A DNA stretch of 64,000 nt from Falsibacillus albus (GTDB lineage Bacteria; Bacillota; Bacilli; Bacillales; DSM-25281). Location: contig NZ_RCVZ01000004.1 of the NCBI RefSeq assembly GCF_003668575.1, positions 226,876 through 290,875 of the forward strand, in the 5' to 3' direction. The notes beneath the pieces are model-generated. The model saw only the letters and a program-made list of their open reading frames with translations. It searched no databases and was not told the DNA's origin. Position 1 is the first letter of the stretch; each line of letters starts with the position of its first letter. Both the position numbers and the translations under genes were made by a program. Of this stretch, positions 1 to 7,269 are shown piece after piece.

Positions 1-19
1 AATAAATTTATAAAGGCTC

Positions 20-185
20 TTTTCGCAACGATCATTTCGTAAAGTTTATTGCTATTCATCAAAGGTTGTGTAAGGTTGATTTCCGCTGCAGGATGCTCGC
101 TTTCCATGTGGCATGTCGCTTTTCCAACTGACCCGCTGATCCCTCCGGAGTCTCGCACCTTCCGCTCCATTAAACATTGAATGTT
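20..185. repeat. Dispersed Bacillus intergenic repeat, copy 1
   Basis: The stretch contains GTTGATTTCCGCTGCAGGA, then GATGCTCGCTTTCC, and further on GGAGTCTCGCACCTTCCGC. The same blocks, in the same order and with a similar GGCTCTTTTCG-like lead-in, recur near 45442, 46275, 50080 and 60160, and partly inverted at 51378. Repeats of this wording are common between genes in Bacillus genomes (known from memory). It lies downstream of the last gene of the RiPP-like cluster and no gene is visible in it. Confidence 0.75.
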
Positions 186-240
186 CAATTTTCAACAAAA
201 TAATAATTTTGAAATAGACTTTTAAGTAGACCTTGATTCA

Positions 241-1233
241 TTATTTTCTTGCAGCTGGCCGAATCCATGATAGTAATTCATAAATCATGTGTTTACTTGT
301 GTCGAAGCTAAGAAATTGATAGTCAATGAAATTAATATATTTTTTTATATTGGATTCTTTCTCTTCCTTTATGAATCGGTATGCCCAATGGACGTATTGC
401 ATCTTGAACGGCAGTTCCTTGATCTCATTTAAAAACGGAAACTCTTGGTATACCAGTGACAAAGTCCGGAAAACCCTTTTCTTTGTTTTATGTTCTATTG
501 TATCTCGTATTAAACGATCGAAGTCAATCTCGGTGGGATATGTGGTGATTATTTGGATAATATCTAAAAAATGTCTTAATGAATCCATATTATGGCGCCA
601 TCCATGCAGACACATCAAATAAAATGTATGGTAAGTCGATAATTCCTTAATATAAGCAAATTCCCCCATGCAAGCAGCTTCATTCCAGAATTGCTGGATA
701 GGGATGGAAGCTGTCTTTTCTTTGATGATATTCCAATGTAGTTCAATCCTTAATGGAATCTTTGATCCGGGTATTTGTTTCATGAAGGTGGTATGGAAAT
801 GACCAGCTATTGAAGGTTCATCCTTATTGAACCCTAATGACTCTACACACACAACTGCTTCTGCTAGCTGCTCTTTCCGAATGAGAATATCGATATCAGA
901 CGTTGACCTTGCTGCAAAACTTCCAAAATATCTTTCTGCAAAATTAATCCCTTTCAAGGGAATTGCTTCGATTTCCTGTCTTTCAAAGACTGCACAAATT
1001 TGTCCCACTTGCTGCTTGATCAGTAGATTGTTGTATAAAACTTCATCAGACCTTTTCTTCAGCCGGTCCTGAAAAAATGATGGAGTGGATTCAAATTCCC
1101 CCATTTCCTTCAACTTGAATAGAATTTGAGGATAGATTTGAAAAAATTCAATTTCGTGGAGAGCTAAATGATAATCGTTCATTTGCATTTTTATCTTTCC
1201 GTTCGGATTATAAATCTGGCGAATTAAATCCAT
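241..1233 (-). CDS. Nucleotidyltransferase-family protein of RiPP cluster 2
   Basis: A 330-aa protein of the NTP_transf_5-like nucleotidyltransferase family. The core shows LKG at about residues 93-95, then an R-S-T-S-D-I-D-I-L-I stretch whose two acidic residues (about D113 and D115) match the metal-binding GxxxxDxD-type motif, then ELHWN and a LCLHG-W-H block. It is the last gene of the minus-strand cluster, 19 bp after the ABC exporter. A paralogue sits in the same relative place in the lasso cluster (22944-24077). Proteins of this family are frequent in paeninodin-type lasso clusters, but their reaction there is not settled. Nucleotidylation of the peptide or of a carrier is inference. 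Confidence 0.8.
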   Translation of the reverse strand: MDLIRQIYNPNGKIKMQMNDYHLALHEIEFFQIYPQILFKLKEMGEFESTPSFFQDRLKKRSDEVLYNNLLIKQQVGQICAVFERQEIEAIPLKGINFAERYFGSFAARSTSDIDILIRKEQLAEAVVCVESLGFNKDEPSIAGHFHTTFMKQIPGSKIPLRIELHWNIIKEKTASIPIQQFWNEAACMGEFAYIKELSTYHTFYLMCLHGWRHNMDSLRHFLDIIQIITTYPTEIDFDRLIRDTIEHKTKKRVFRTLSLVYQEFPFLNEIKELPFKMQYVHWAYRFIKEEKESNIKKYINFIDYQFLSFDTSKHMIYELLSWIRPAARK

Positions 1234-1252
1234 TTTTCCTCAAACCCTCCTT

Positions 1253-3070
1253 TTAAGTTGTCATCAATGTCAATTCAGGGAGTTGGTCAGCTTGAAATTG
1301 TTTACTGCATAGACGCTGATAAAGCCCTGGCTCAATCAGCAGCTGTTCATGGGTTCCTTGTTGGACTATTCTCCCTTGGTCCATGACAAAAATGACATCT
1401 GCATGCTGGATGGTAGAAAGGCGGTGGGCAATAATGATCGTCGTTCGATCTTTCATGAGTGTCTTTAACGCTTCTCTGACTGAATGCTCTGTTTCACTAT
1501 CCAAGGCAGAGGTTGGCTCATCCAATAATAAAATCGGCGCATCCTTTAAGATTGCCCTCGCGATCGCGATTCGCTGCCTTTCCCCACCTGACAGTTTTAA
1601 TCCTCTTTCGCCGATATGTGTATCATATCCATTTGGAAGTGTAAGGATGAAGTCGTGAATATATGCTTGTTTTGCTGCCGCTTCCATCTCTTCCTCCGTA
1701 ACATCGGGCCTGGCAATCTGCAGGTTGTCTCGTATCGTCCCTGCAAACAAGAATGTTTCCTGAGGTACATGTGCAATGGAGCATCTTAATTCAGAGATTG
1801 AATAATCGCCTATCGATCTTCCTGCTATTGAAATGTAACCTTTGGCTGGGGAATAAAACCCCTGCAATAGATTGAAAATAGTGCTTTTTCCAGCACCGCT
1901 AGGTCCTACTAAAGCAGTAACTTTGCCAGCGGGTGCATGCAAATGGAATTGCTGAAAAAGCAAATCATCCTCGCTGTATCCGAAGCTGATGTTTTGTAGA
2001 TGAATGGGTGTATGAATTTGATGGACAGCTACATGTGAAGGTAATTTTTCACATGTCGGCTTTTCTTCCAAAACATTGACAATTCTTTCTAAAGCTGTAA
2101 TCGAACGCTGAAATCCAGCCCATTGTCCCGCCATTCCTGTCAAAGGGTATACGAGATGATTGACTAAATTGATGAATGTCAATAATGCTCCGACTGTCAT
2201 AATGGAATGTGATACATAATATGCCCCCAAACTTACACTGATTAAATACGTGATTGAACTTACAAGCTGGCCGCCTGCGTAATAATATCCCTGTAGCCTT
2301 GCATTATGACATTCTAGCTGATATAGTCTATCAGTTTGAGATTCCAGTTTGTTAAACATGTGCTTTTCCAATGTGAAGGAACGGATAATAGGTAGTCCAA
2401 AAAATGTCTCATTCAAGTGATTATTAATATCCGCAATAAGTTCGTGAATTAGCCTGCCATTCTTTTTCAATAAAAATCCAAATAGAATGGCAGACATTAA
2501 TGCCAACGGGGCAATCATGACCGAAATGAGAGATAGTACCGTATTGATTTGACATAAATAAATGAAAACAACCAAAAAAATTAGCGGAAATCGGAGAAGA
2601 CCAATCAACTGCTTTCCAATTAAACCATTCACGTGATGAATATCATTTGAAAAATGAGAAGATAATTTACCTGACTGCTGATTGACAGTGAAGGGAGAAG
2701 GGAGCCTTAGCAAATGACTATACAAGTACTTTTTCAACTCATTTTTCACGCCATTGGTAGCGATATTTTCAACTATAATATCTAAAAAGCTTGTTGTTAT
2801 GCTTAAGATAATCAGAACGATGCCTATTGGTATCAGCCATTTTAATTTTTCGAAATCACCCTGGAGTGCAGCATCAGTAATCTGGCCAAAAAACCATGCG
2901 AAGGAAATAGTGAGGAAGATATCAAAACCAAGAAGGATAATAAGGCCGGAATAGGCTTTCCAATGATTTTGAATAAATGGTTTTAGAAAGAAAAATGTCC
3001 TCTTCATGTCATGTGAATTTAAGTGTAAATATGATTTTATTATGGATGCAATGTTTTTTCGTTTTACCAT
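1253..3070 (-). CDS. ABC exporter (fused permease-ATPase) of RiPP cluster 2
   Basis: A 605-aa half-transporter: an N-terminal six-helix ABC membrane domain (about residues 35-330) followed by an ATPase domain with Walker A GPSGAGKST (about 388-396), signature LSGGERQR (about 490) and Walker B ILLLDEPTSALD. There is no N-terminal C39 peptidase domain, so leader removal must come from another protein, most likely the adjacent S26-type peptidase at 3088-3522. The gene follows that peptidase after 17 bp and precedes the nucleotidyltransferase. The likely role is export of the modified peptide; this is inferred from context and family. Confidence 0.88.
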   Translation of the reverse strand: MVKRKNIASIIKSYLHLNSHDMKRTFFFLKPFIQNHWKAYSGLIILLGFDIFLTISFAWFFGQITDAALQGDFEKLKWLIPIGIVLIILSITTSFLDIIVENIATNGVKNELKKYLYSHLLRLPSPFTVNQQSGKLSSHFSNDIHHVNGLIGKQLIGLLRFPLIFLVVFIYLCQINTVLSLISVMIAPLALMSAILFGFLLKKNGRLIHELIADINNHLNETFFGLPIIRSFTLEKHMFNKLESQTDRLYQLECHNARLQGYYYAGGQLVSSITYLISVSLGAYYVSHSIMTVGALLTFINLVNHLVYPLTGMAGQWAGFQRSITALERIVNVLEEKPTCEKLPSHVAVHQIHTPIHLQNISFGYSEDDLLFQQFHLHAPAGKVTALVGPSGAGKSTIFNLLQGFYSPAKGYISIAGRSIGDYSISELRCSIAHVPQETFLFAGTIRDNLQIARPDVTEEEMEAAAKQAYIHDFILTLPNGYDTHIGERGLKLSGGERQRIAIARAILKDAPILLLDEPTSALDSETEHSVREALKTLMKDRTTIIIAHRLSTIQHADVIFVMDQGRIVQQGTHEQLLIEPGLYQRLCSKQFQADQLPELTLMTT

Positions 3071-3087
3071 GTCCAGGACACTCCTAT

Positions 3088-3522
3088 TTATATATTTCTA
3101 TGATTTATGAAAAATCGAAGCATGGAAGATATCATGGGAAAATACAAAATGATGTTTTTCCATAGCTGTGCAGCAGCAACATTTATTTCAATATGCTTTC
3201 CTTTTTTCTCTATCACTGAAAGCTTTCCAATTACCTGTTCCGGTTTTATCGGAGGATCAAAGCCAAGGTTTGAATCCCCTTTGAATAATAATTTGTCATG
3301 GTGTTTTCCGTAATATCGATGGGCAACTAATCGAAGAGATTCAGAGAAAAACAGGAGGATGTCTCCTTTTTTCCATTCATGTTGTTGGACATAGACAAAT
3401 TGACACATATCGCCTTGTTGAATAAATGGATACATGCTGCTACCGGAAGCAGGAAGACGGATCTTCCCTTCTTTTTGGATGACATCCTTTAAAAGTAGAA
3501 CAGTGGATTGGTCAACTAACAA
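3088..3522 (-). CDS. S24/S26-family serine peptidase of RiPP cluster 2
   Basis: A 144-aa protein with the signal-peptidase-like block GSSMYP (residues 27-32, catalytic Ser probably S29), then VAHRY with H68 and FKGDSN with K81-G82-D83. The His/Asp-style spacing resembles SipW/archaeal-type S26 enzymes more than Lys-type SPases. The C-terminal 30 residues are hydrophobic and may touch the membrane. The start is a TTG that overlaps the end of the PqqD-like gene by 11 bp, pointing to coupled translation. In this cluster it stands where a lasso cluster has the B2 leader protease, so leader cleavage is the likely role (inference). Confidence 0.8.
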   Translation of the reverse strand: MLVDQSTVLLLKDVIQKEGKIRLPASGSSMYPFIQQGDMCQFVYVQQHEWKKGDILLFFSESLRLVAHRYYGKHHDKLLFKGDSNLGFDPPIKPEQVIGKLSVIEKKGKHIEINVAAAQLWKNIILYFPMISSMLRFFINHRNI

Positions 3523-3787
3523 GATGAATCAACTCACACTTTAGTAGTTCATTCATGAACTCACTCAATTCTTGCCTGACCTTCTCATTTGATCCGGCAC
3601 CATCAAAATGCTTTTCAACTGCATATGCTAAGTCTGAAATCGTCTGGATTTCACTTAGTAGGTTCCAGCAAAATCCACCTACTTCATTTACCTTCGTCAC
3701 GGTAAAATTATTAGTGTTTAATATGAGCCACTCATCGTTAAGTTGAGTGGCTTCGCATTCATCATTTCGAATATATTGCCTTCTCAT
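3512..3787 (-). CDS. PqqD-like RiPP recognition protein (RRE) of cluster 2
   Basis: A 91-aa PqqD-family protein. It begins with a short beta-rich part (ILNTNNFTVTKVNEVGGFCW) followed by a helical part typical of PqqD/lasso B1 folds, which bind the leader of a precursor peptide and bring it to the enzymes. I start it at the ATG at 3787 because GGGAG lies 8 bp upstream and the ATG overlaps the kinase stop codon as ATGA; a TTG further upstream is less likely. It compares with lasso B1 at 24569-24880 in size and in its EVGGFCWNLL versus EMGGQIWDML block. Confidence 0.85.
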   Translation of the reverse strand: MRRQYIRNDECEATQLNDEWLILNTNNFTVTKVNEVGGFCWNLLSEIQTISDLAYAVEKHFDGAGSNEKVRQELSEFMNELLKCELIHLVS

Positions 3788-4569
3788 GAAATCAGCTCCC
3801 AAAATGTATTGTTTTTCTGAAAATACAATTCATTCACTTGTACATTCCTCACGAGCATTATTAATAGATTCATAATCATTTTTGTTTCAACAGGACTATA
3901 AGGCCAATAAAATATTTTATCCATAAGTTTTATGACAGCATCTGCCTTAGCTACTGGCAATTTCTCATTTTTAACAGCTTGATGAAGAATCTGGATGCTG
4001 TATAACCGGAAAATCCCTTCTTTTTGCTCTGCAGCTATGTCGCTTCGAAATGGTGAGTTATAAATCATTGCCCCGTTGGAGCTTATCTTAACAATCGTTG
4101 CTTCATCGGATAGAAGCATTCGTGGTGTTGAAAGCATTGCTGCAGTGGATTTTCCTGATCCGGAATGGCCAGCAAAGATGTGGCCCTTCTCATTTTCTAA
4201 GACACAAGAAGAATGAATTAATAAGCCCCATTGATGATGAACCAGAAATGAACTATAAAGATTCATTAATGCATGCTTTAACGCAAGCCAATCATGGACG
4301 TGAATGACTGCCTGCTGGAATCCCGAATCAACCTCGATAAGGTAGTCTGCTCTTTTATAGTTGATTTTTCCATCTTTATGATCAATCTCAACTTCATAGT
4401 CGATAAATGCATGCCCATATCCATCCTTGATTTGAATATACATATCACAGCATTCGTCCGTCCGCTCGTCAATGACATTGAAATCCTGATCAAACCAATC
4501 AGATAGTAGATTAGAATGGAGGGTAATATCGAAAATGTGTTCACCGATTTTCACTTGAAATGCCTTCAT
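3784..4569 (-). CDS. HPr-kinase-like peptide kinase of RiPP cluster 2
   Basis: A 261-aa protein with an HPr kinase C-domain layout: LLIHSSCV (residues 116-123) followed by the P-loop GHSGSGKST (134-142), then a LLSDEAT segment like the acidic motif of HprK. Relatives such as PadK and ThcoK phosphorylate the C-terminal Ser of lasso peptides. The start is the ATG at 4569, behind AAGGGGG; the open frame runs on to 4848 but that part overlaps the precursor gene and lacks a better site. The neighbouring precursor does not end in Ser, so the target residue is unknown (candidates include S29, T47 and T55 of the precursor). Confidence 0.82.
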   Translation of the reverse strand: MKAFQVKIGEHIFDITLHSNLLSDWFDQDFNVIDERTDECCDMYIQIKDGYGHAFIDYEVEIDHKDGKINYKRADYLIEVDSGFQQAVIHVHDWLALKHALMNLYSSFLVHHQWGLLIHSSCVLENEKGHIFAGHSGSGKSTAAMLSTPRMLLSDEATIVKISSNGAMIYNSPFRSDIAAEQKEGIFRLYSIQILHQAVKNEKLPVAKADAVIKLMDKIFYWPYSPVETKMIMNLLIMLVRNVQVNELYFQKNNTFWELIS

Positions 4570-4605
4570 TCTTAAACCCCCTTTTACACTTGATATTATG
4601 TACCT

Positions 4606-4641
4606 GGACCAAAGGGCAGGATTTCCCACACCCTTTGATCC
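4606..4641 (-). terminator. Stem-loop between precursor and kinase genes (attenuator-like)
   Basis: GGACCAAAGGG at 4606-4616 pairs with CCCTTTGATCC at 4631-4641 (one G-T pair) around a 14-nt loop, 8 bp after the precursor stop. No T-run follows on the minus strand, so it looks like an mRNA-stabilising or partial-termination hairpin that lets the precursor be made in excess over the enzymes (inference). Confidence 0.6.
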
Positions 4642-4648
4642 AATGACA

Positions 4649-4855
4649 TTATGGTCTTCCTTTTCCTCCCCCATTTCCGTTGTGCGGGCCAGTATAAGGA
4701 TCATTTGGGTAATTGGTTCCACCATTGCCATTCCCGTGATGATTCTGATTCCCATGTCCCTTATTCCAGCTTTGTGCTGTTTCAAACCGAATGTTCTGAT
4801 GATCACATATTTGAGGAGGTTCATATGAGTTTCTAAGGATTCGTACATTTTCCAT
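4649..4855 (-). CDS. Candidate RiPP precursor, FET leader and Gly/Asn/His-rich core
   Basis: A 68-aa peptide. Residues 1-26 look like a leader: YEPP at 11-14 fits the YxxP-type RRE recognition motif, followed by DHQNIRFET (18-26). Residues 31-68 are extremely biased: 12 Gly, 9 Asn and 4 His in 38 residues, ending GGGKGRP. The start codon follows AGGTGG by 9 bp. A broken paralogue with the same HQxIxFET block lies upstream (5241-5438). The gene is directly upstream of the kinase/PqqD/peptidase/exporter genes and downstream of two SinR-like operators. I do not know a characterised product of this form; that it is modified and exported is inference from context. Confidence 0.72.
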   Translation of the reverse strand: MENVRILRNSYEPPQICDHQNIRFETAQSWNKGHGNQNHHGNGNGGTNYPNDPYTGPHNGNGGGKGRP

Positions 4856-4872
4856 TTTTCATTACCACCTTT

Positions 4873-4888
4873 TTTCTTTATAAAGAAC
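4873..4888. promoter_or_regulatory. SinR-like operator at the precursor gene
   Basis: TTTCTTTATAAAGAAC matches the palindrome GTTCTTTATAAAGAAC in 15 of 16 positions. It ends 4 bp upstream of the AGGTGG ribosome site of the precursor at 4855. Confidence 0.65.
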
Positions 4889-4973
4889 GATGTTTACATG
4901 CAATTCCCCTGAAAATCTTTGATCAGGATTAAATTGTAATTGAATTAAATGGATTACAAAGTGATTTTTAATT

Positions 4974-5006
4974 ATTATAATTTATTTTTTGTTCTTTTTA
5001 AAGAAC
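4974..5006 (-). promoter_or_regulatory. Promoter of RiPP cluster 2 with SinR-like operator over the -35
   Basis: On the minus strand the -10 is TATAAT (4974-4979) and the -35 is TTTAAA (4997-5002), spaced by 17 bp. The -35 lies inside GTTCTTTAAAAAGAAC (4991-5006), two perfect SinR half-sites (GTTCTYT) facing each other. The position suits repression of the precursor operon. About 120 bp of 5' leader separates it from the precursor. Confidence 0.65.
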
Positions 5007-5030
5007 AAAATTCATGGTGAACCCCAAACT

Positions 5031-5438
5031 CTATAGAACATACTCCTGTTCTAATGGGCCAACAATCTCAACGAAATTCTCTTCAGCCTCATACAGTCTC
5101 CCTTTTTTAATCAGATTAACACAAGGTGAAACCCGTTCTTGGAATAACCATTGATAGACCCCTTCAGCATCTTTTTCTCCTTAAAACTTTGCAACAATAC
5201 TTCGTCTCGGAATTTCCTGAATGTTTTAAGTTCGAAGCAATCATCCGGAAGCCCTCTGGCGTCGACACAGGAATCTGTTATAAAACAGCTTTCCTCCGCC
5301 TTTTTCTCGTCCATATCCACTGCCATGGTCTTTTCCATCATCACAATCGCCAGTTCCCCTTTGGCCGCTTACAGTGGTTTCAAACATGATTACTTGGTGA
5401 TGCAGCACTTTCGGAAATTCATCAATATTCTTATTCAT
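5031..5438 (-). pseudogene. Broken second precursor: FET leader joined to a CFI-box-like domain
   Basis: The first frame (5438 to 5241, 65 codons) starts with a leader matching the intact precursor (HHQVIMFET against DHQNIRFET, about 9 of 18 residues identical) and a Gly/Asp-rich linker. After an A5 run near 5310 a second frame carries CFITDSCVDARG, LPDDCFELKTFRKFRDEV (to 5111), resembling the CFI-box-CTERM domain. A third frame then gives LIKKGRLYEAEENFVEIVG and stops at 5031. Removing one A from the A5 run joins frames 1 and 2; another indel near the GGGG at about 5168 joins frame 3. A decayed gene is most likely; a sequencing error or programmed shift at A5 cannot be excluded. Its ATG overlaps the TGA of a 22-codon ORF (5435-5503) behind AAAGGTGG. 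Confidence 0.6.
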
Positions 5439-5529
5439 CCGTGGTCTGTCTTTCCCATAAAAATATCTGTCAATACCCTGTCATAATTACTTCCTTCATA
5501 CATCACCACCTTTCGATGATTTTAAGATT

Positions 5530-7071
5530 TCACCCCGGAAATGTGGATTTCAAATTTCTGGATACGATCATTGTGCTTATAGTTTGTTTTACATACTGAA
5601 ATTCAGCGGTTGGATAAAAGATTATGACATATAGAACATTGGGTACCAGCAATGAAACCATCCCTTTCAAAAGGATTGCAGAAAACCCATGGCCGTTAAC
5701 CATAAACTGATTCATGTAATATGTTATCCAGCAGGCCCCGGAGGTCAGGACAAGGTAAAATATATATTGCTTGAAATACATCCAAACGGATTTTTCAAAA
5801 TAATACTTATATACGAGCCTCGGAATATTCCAAAATGCTGTACAAAGCGTACTAATGGCCGTACCAAGCAAAATCCCGGCAACACCGAAATACCTTCCCA
5901 AAAGGACGGAAGCGATTAAATTCACAAGCGCTTCAAGCAATGGCACATACTTATCTTGAGTAAAGATTCCAGCTTTTGTTTTGAAAATCGTTGCGGCTCC
6001 CCTCATCCCCGTGATATAAAAATTCGATAGTAGGACTATAAGAGCGAATGAATTGAGTAAGTATTCCTCTCCCAGCCACCAGGAAATAAAATTTTGCAAA
6101 ACATTATATAAAAAAATAAAAGAGACCGAATATATCCAGAAATTGAGTAAGTAGATGACTTTGAATAGAGAATGACTCTTTTCCTTACTTTCCAAGGCGA
6201 TCATATTTCCTACACTCTCACTGACCCCATTCATAAATGGGGCCAATAATATATTCAGTTGTGCAATAATCATCGTATAGTTTGAAAAAACGCCAACTGC
6301 AACCAATCCTATTAACGAACCGATCAGAATATTATCTGTACCAAACACAAAATATGTCCCTAGATTTTGCAGAAAAAGGGCTTTGATGTTTCTAATTAAT
6401 CCAGGTTTTTCATCTTCCCCTAATCTGTATCTCGATTTTGTACGAACGAATGGATATCTGTGTTCAATTATTTTTCCATAATAAATGTTTTGGACGACGA
6501 AGATGATTAACTCTAGCAATAGATAGAGTGCATAATTTTTTGTGTAAAGTATTAGAAAGATTTTTAACATTAAGCTCATTATTTGAAAAAAGAGGTTGAT
6601 CCTCACTAGGACATACCCTTTTTGATCTGCCGTAATCAATGAAACTTTATGTGCGTTCAGATAGAGCACTATATTTTTTGCAACAAACAAAAAATAGACG
6701 ATCCTTACATAGGAAACCGGATCGCTCTTCTGTATCAATAATCCGAGAAAGGGATATAAAAGAATGCTTAGTGCAATAACAATCAATGCAATAGCTTGGT
6801 AGGCCTTTTTATAAACTTGTACGAGGGCAATGATCTTTGGTCTATTGTTTTCTGCTAGCGGTTGGTAGAGGCTGTAGACAATACTTGCCCCGACCCCTCC
6901 TTCTACAAGAGCCAAAAAGGATAATACATTTGTAAGCAATCCATTCAATCCCAAATAATTAGCTCCCAGACTGTCCAGAAAGACTTTTCTGGACACGAAG
7001 CCCAACAAAGTGATAATGATTTGTGCAGCGATCCCTATTAATATATTTTTCATCGAATTTCTAGTTCTCAT
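5530..7071 (-). CDS. epsK: Wzx/EpsK-type polysaccharide flippase
   Basis: A 513-aa integral membrane protein with about 12-14 hydrophobic segments, of the MATE/Wzx polysaccharide exporter superfamily. The N-terminus (IAAQIIITLLGFVSRKVF, then LDSLGANYLGLNGLLTN) is typical of lipid-linked oligosaccharide flippases in Gram-positive capsule and eps operons. It is the last gene of the eps operon and overlaps a glycosyltransferase remnant by 11 bp. It would turn undecaprenyl-linked repeat units to the outer face of the membrane. The equivalence with B. subtilis EpsK is by family and position. Confidence 0.82.
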   Translation of the reverse strand: MRTRNSMKNILIGIAAQIIITLLGFVSRKVFLDSLGANYLGLNGLLTNVLSFLALVEGGVGASIVYSLYQPLAENNRPKIIALVQVYKKAYQAIALIVIALSILLYPFLGLLIQKSDPVSYVRIVYFLFVAKNIVLYLNAHKVSLITADQKGYVLVRINLFFQIMSLMLKIFLILYTKNYALYLLLELIIFVVQNIYYGKIIEHRYPFVRTKSRYRLGEDEKPGLIRNIKALFLQNLGTYFVFGTDNILIGSLIGLVAVGVFSNYTMIIAQLNILLAPFMNGVSESVGNMIALESKEKSHSLFKVIYLLNFWIYSVSFIFLYNVLQNFISWWLGEEYLLNSFALIVLLSNFYITGMRGAATIFKTKAGIFTQDKYVPLLEALVNLIASVLLGRYFGVAGILLGTAISTLCTAFWNIPRLVYKYYFEKSVWMYFKQYIFYLVLTSGACWITYYMNQFMVNGHGFSAILLKGMVSLLVPNVLYVIIFYPTAEFQYVKQTISTMIVSRNLKSTFPG

Positions 7072-7237
7072 TTTGACCTACCGCTTGGATCATTTTCTCG
7101 AATCTCATGTATATTTTGTTCTTTTTAAGGATTTTTCCATGAGCCAAAAGCAAATGCTCCACATGGTAATGATCGAGACTATTTTCAGCACCGGCAAAAT
7201 TAAGGGAATCTATCACAAAAAGCAGTCTATTCTTCAT
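7061..7237 (-). pseudogene. Internally deleted glycosyltransferase remnant
   Basis: A 58-codon frame starting MKNRLLFVIDSLNFAGAE, which is the usual N-terminus of GT4 glycosyltransferases (the first beta strand and the FAGAE glycine loop), but running straight into an unrelated-looking tail ending QAVGQNEN. A full GT4 has about 370 residues, so some 300 codons appear to be missing. The frame overlaps the flippase start by 11 bp, as a live operon gene would. The tail may be the original C-terminus after an internal deletion (inference). Confidence 0.6.
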
Positions 7238-7269
7238 AAAACAACATCACTCACTTTTATTAAACTTCA

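Noticed and set aside
4570..4848. Upstream extension of the cluster 2 kinase frame by 93 codons
   Set aside because: It lies over the precursor gene in another frame; the ATG at 4569 with AAGGGGG is a good start and gives the family's length.
5111..5344. Free-standing 77-aa protein with the CFI-box-like part
   Set aside because: Its MMMEKTM start has no ribosome site and lies inside the leader frame; it reads better as the second part of a broken gene.
7118..7132. SinR half-site GTTCTTT before the flippase
   Set aside because: Only one half is present and it falls in the coding part of the glycosyltransferase remnant; chance is likely.
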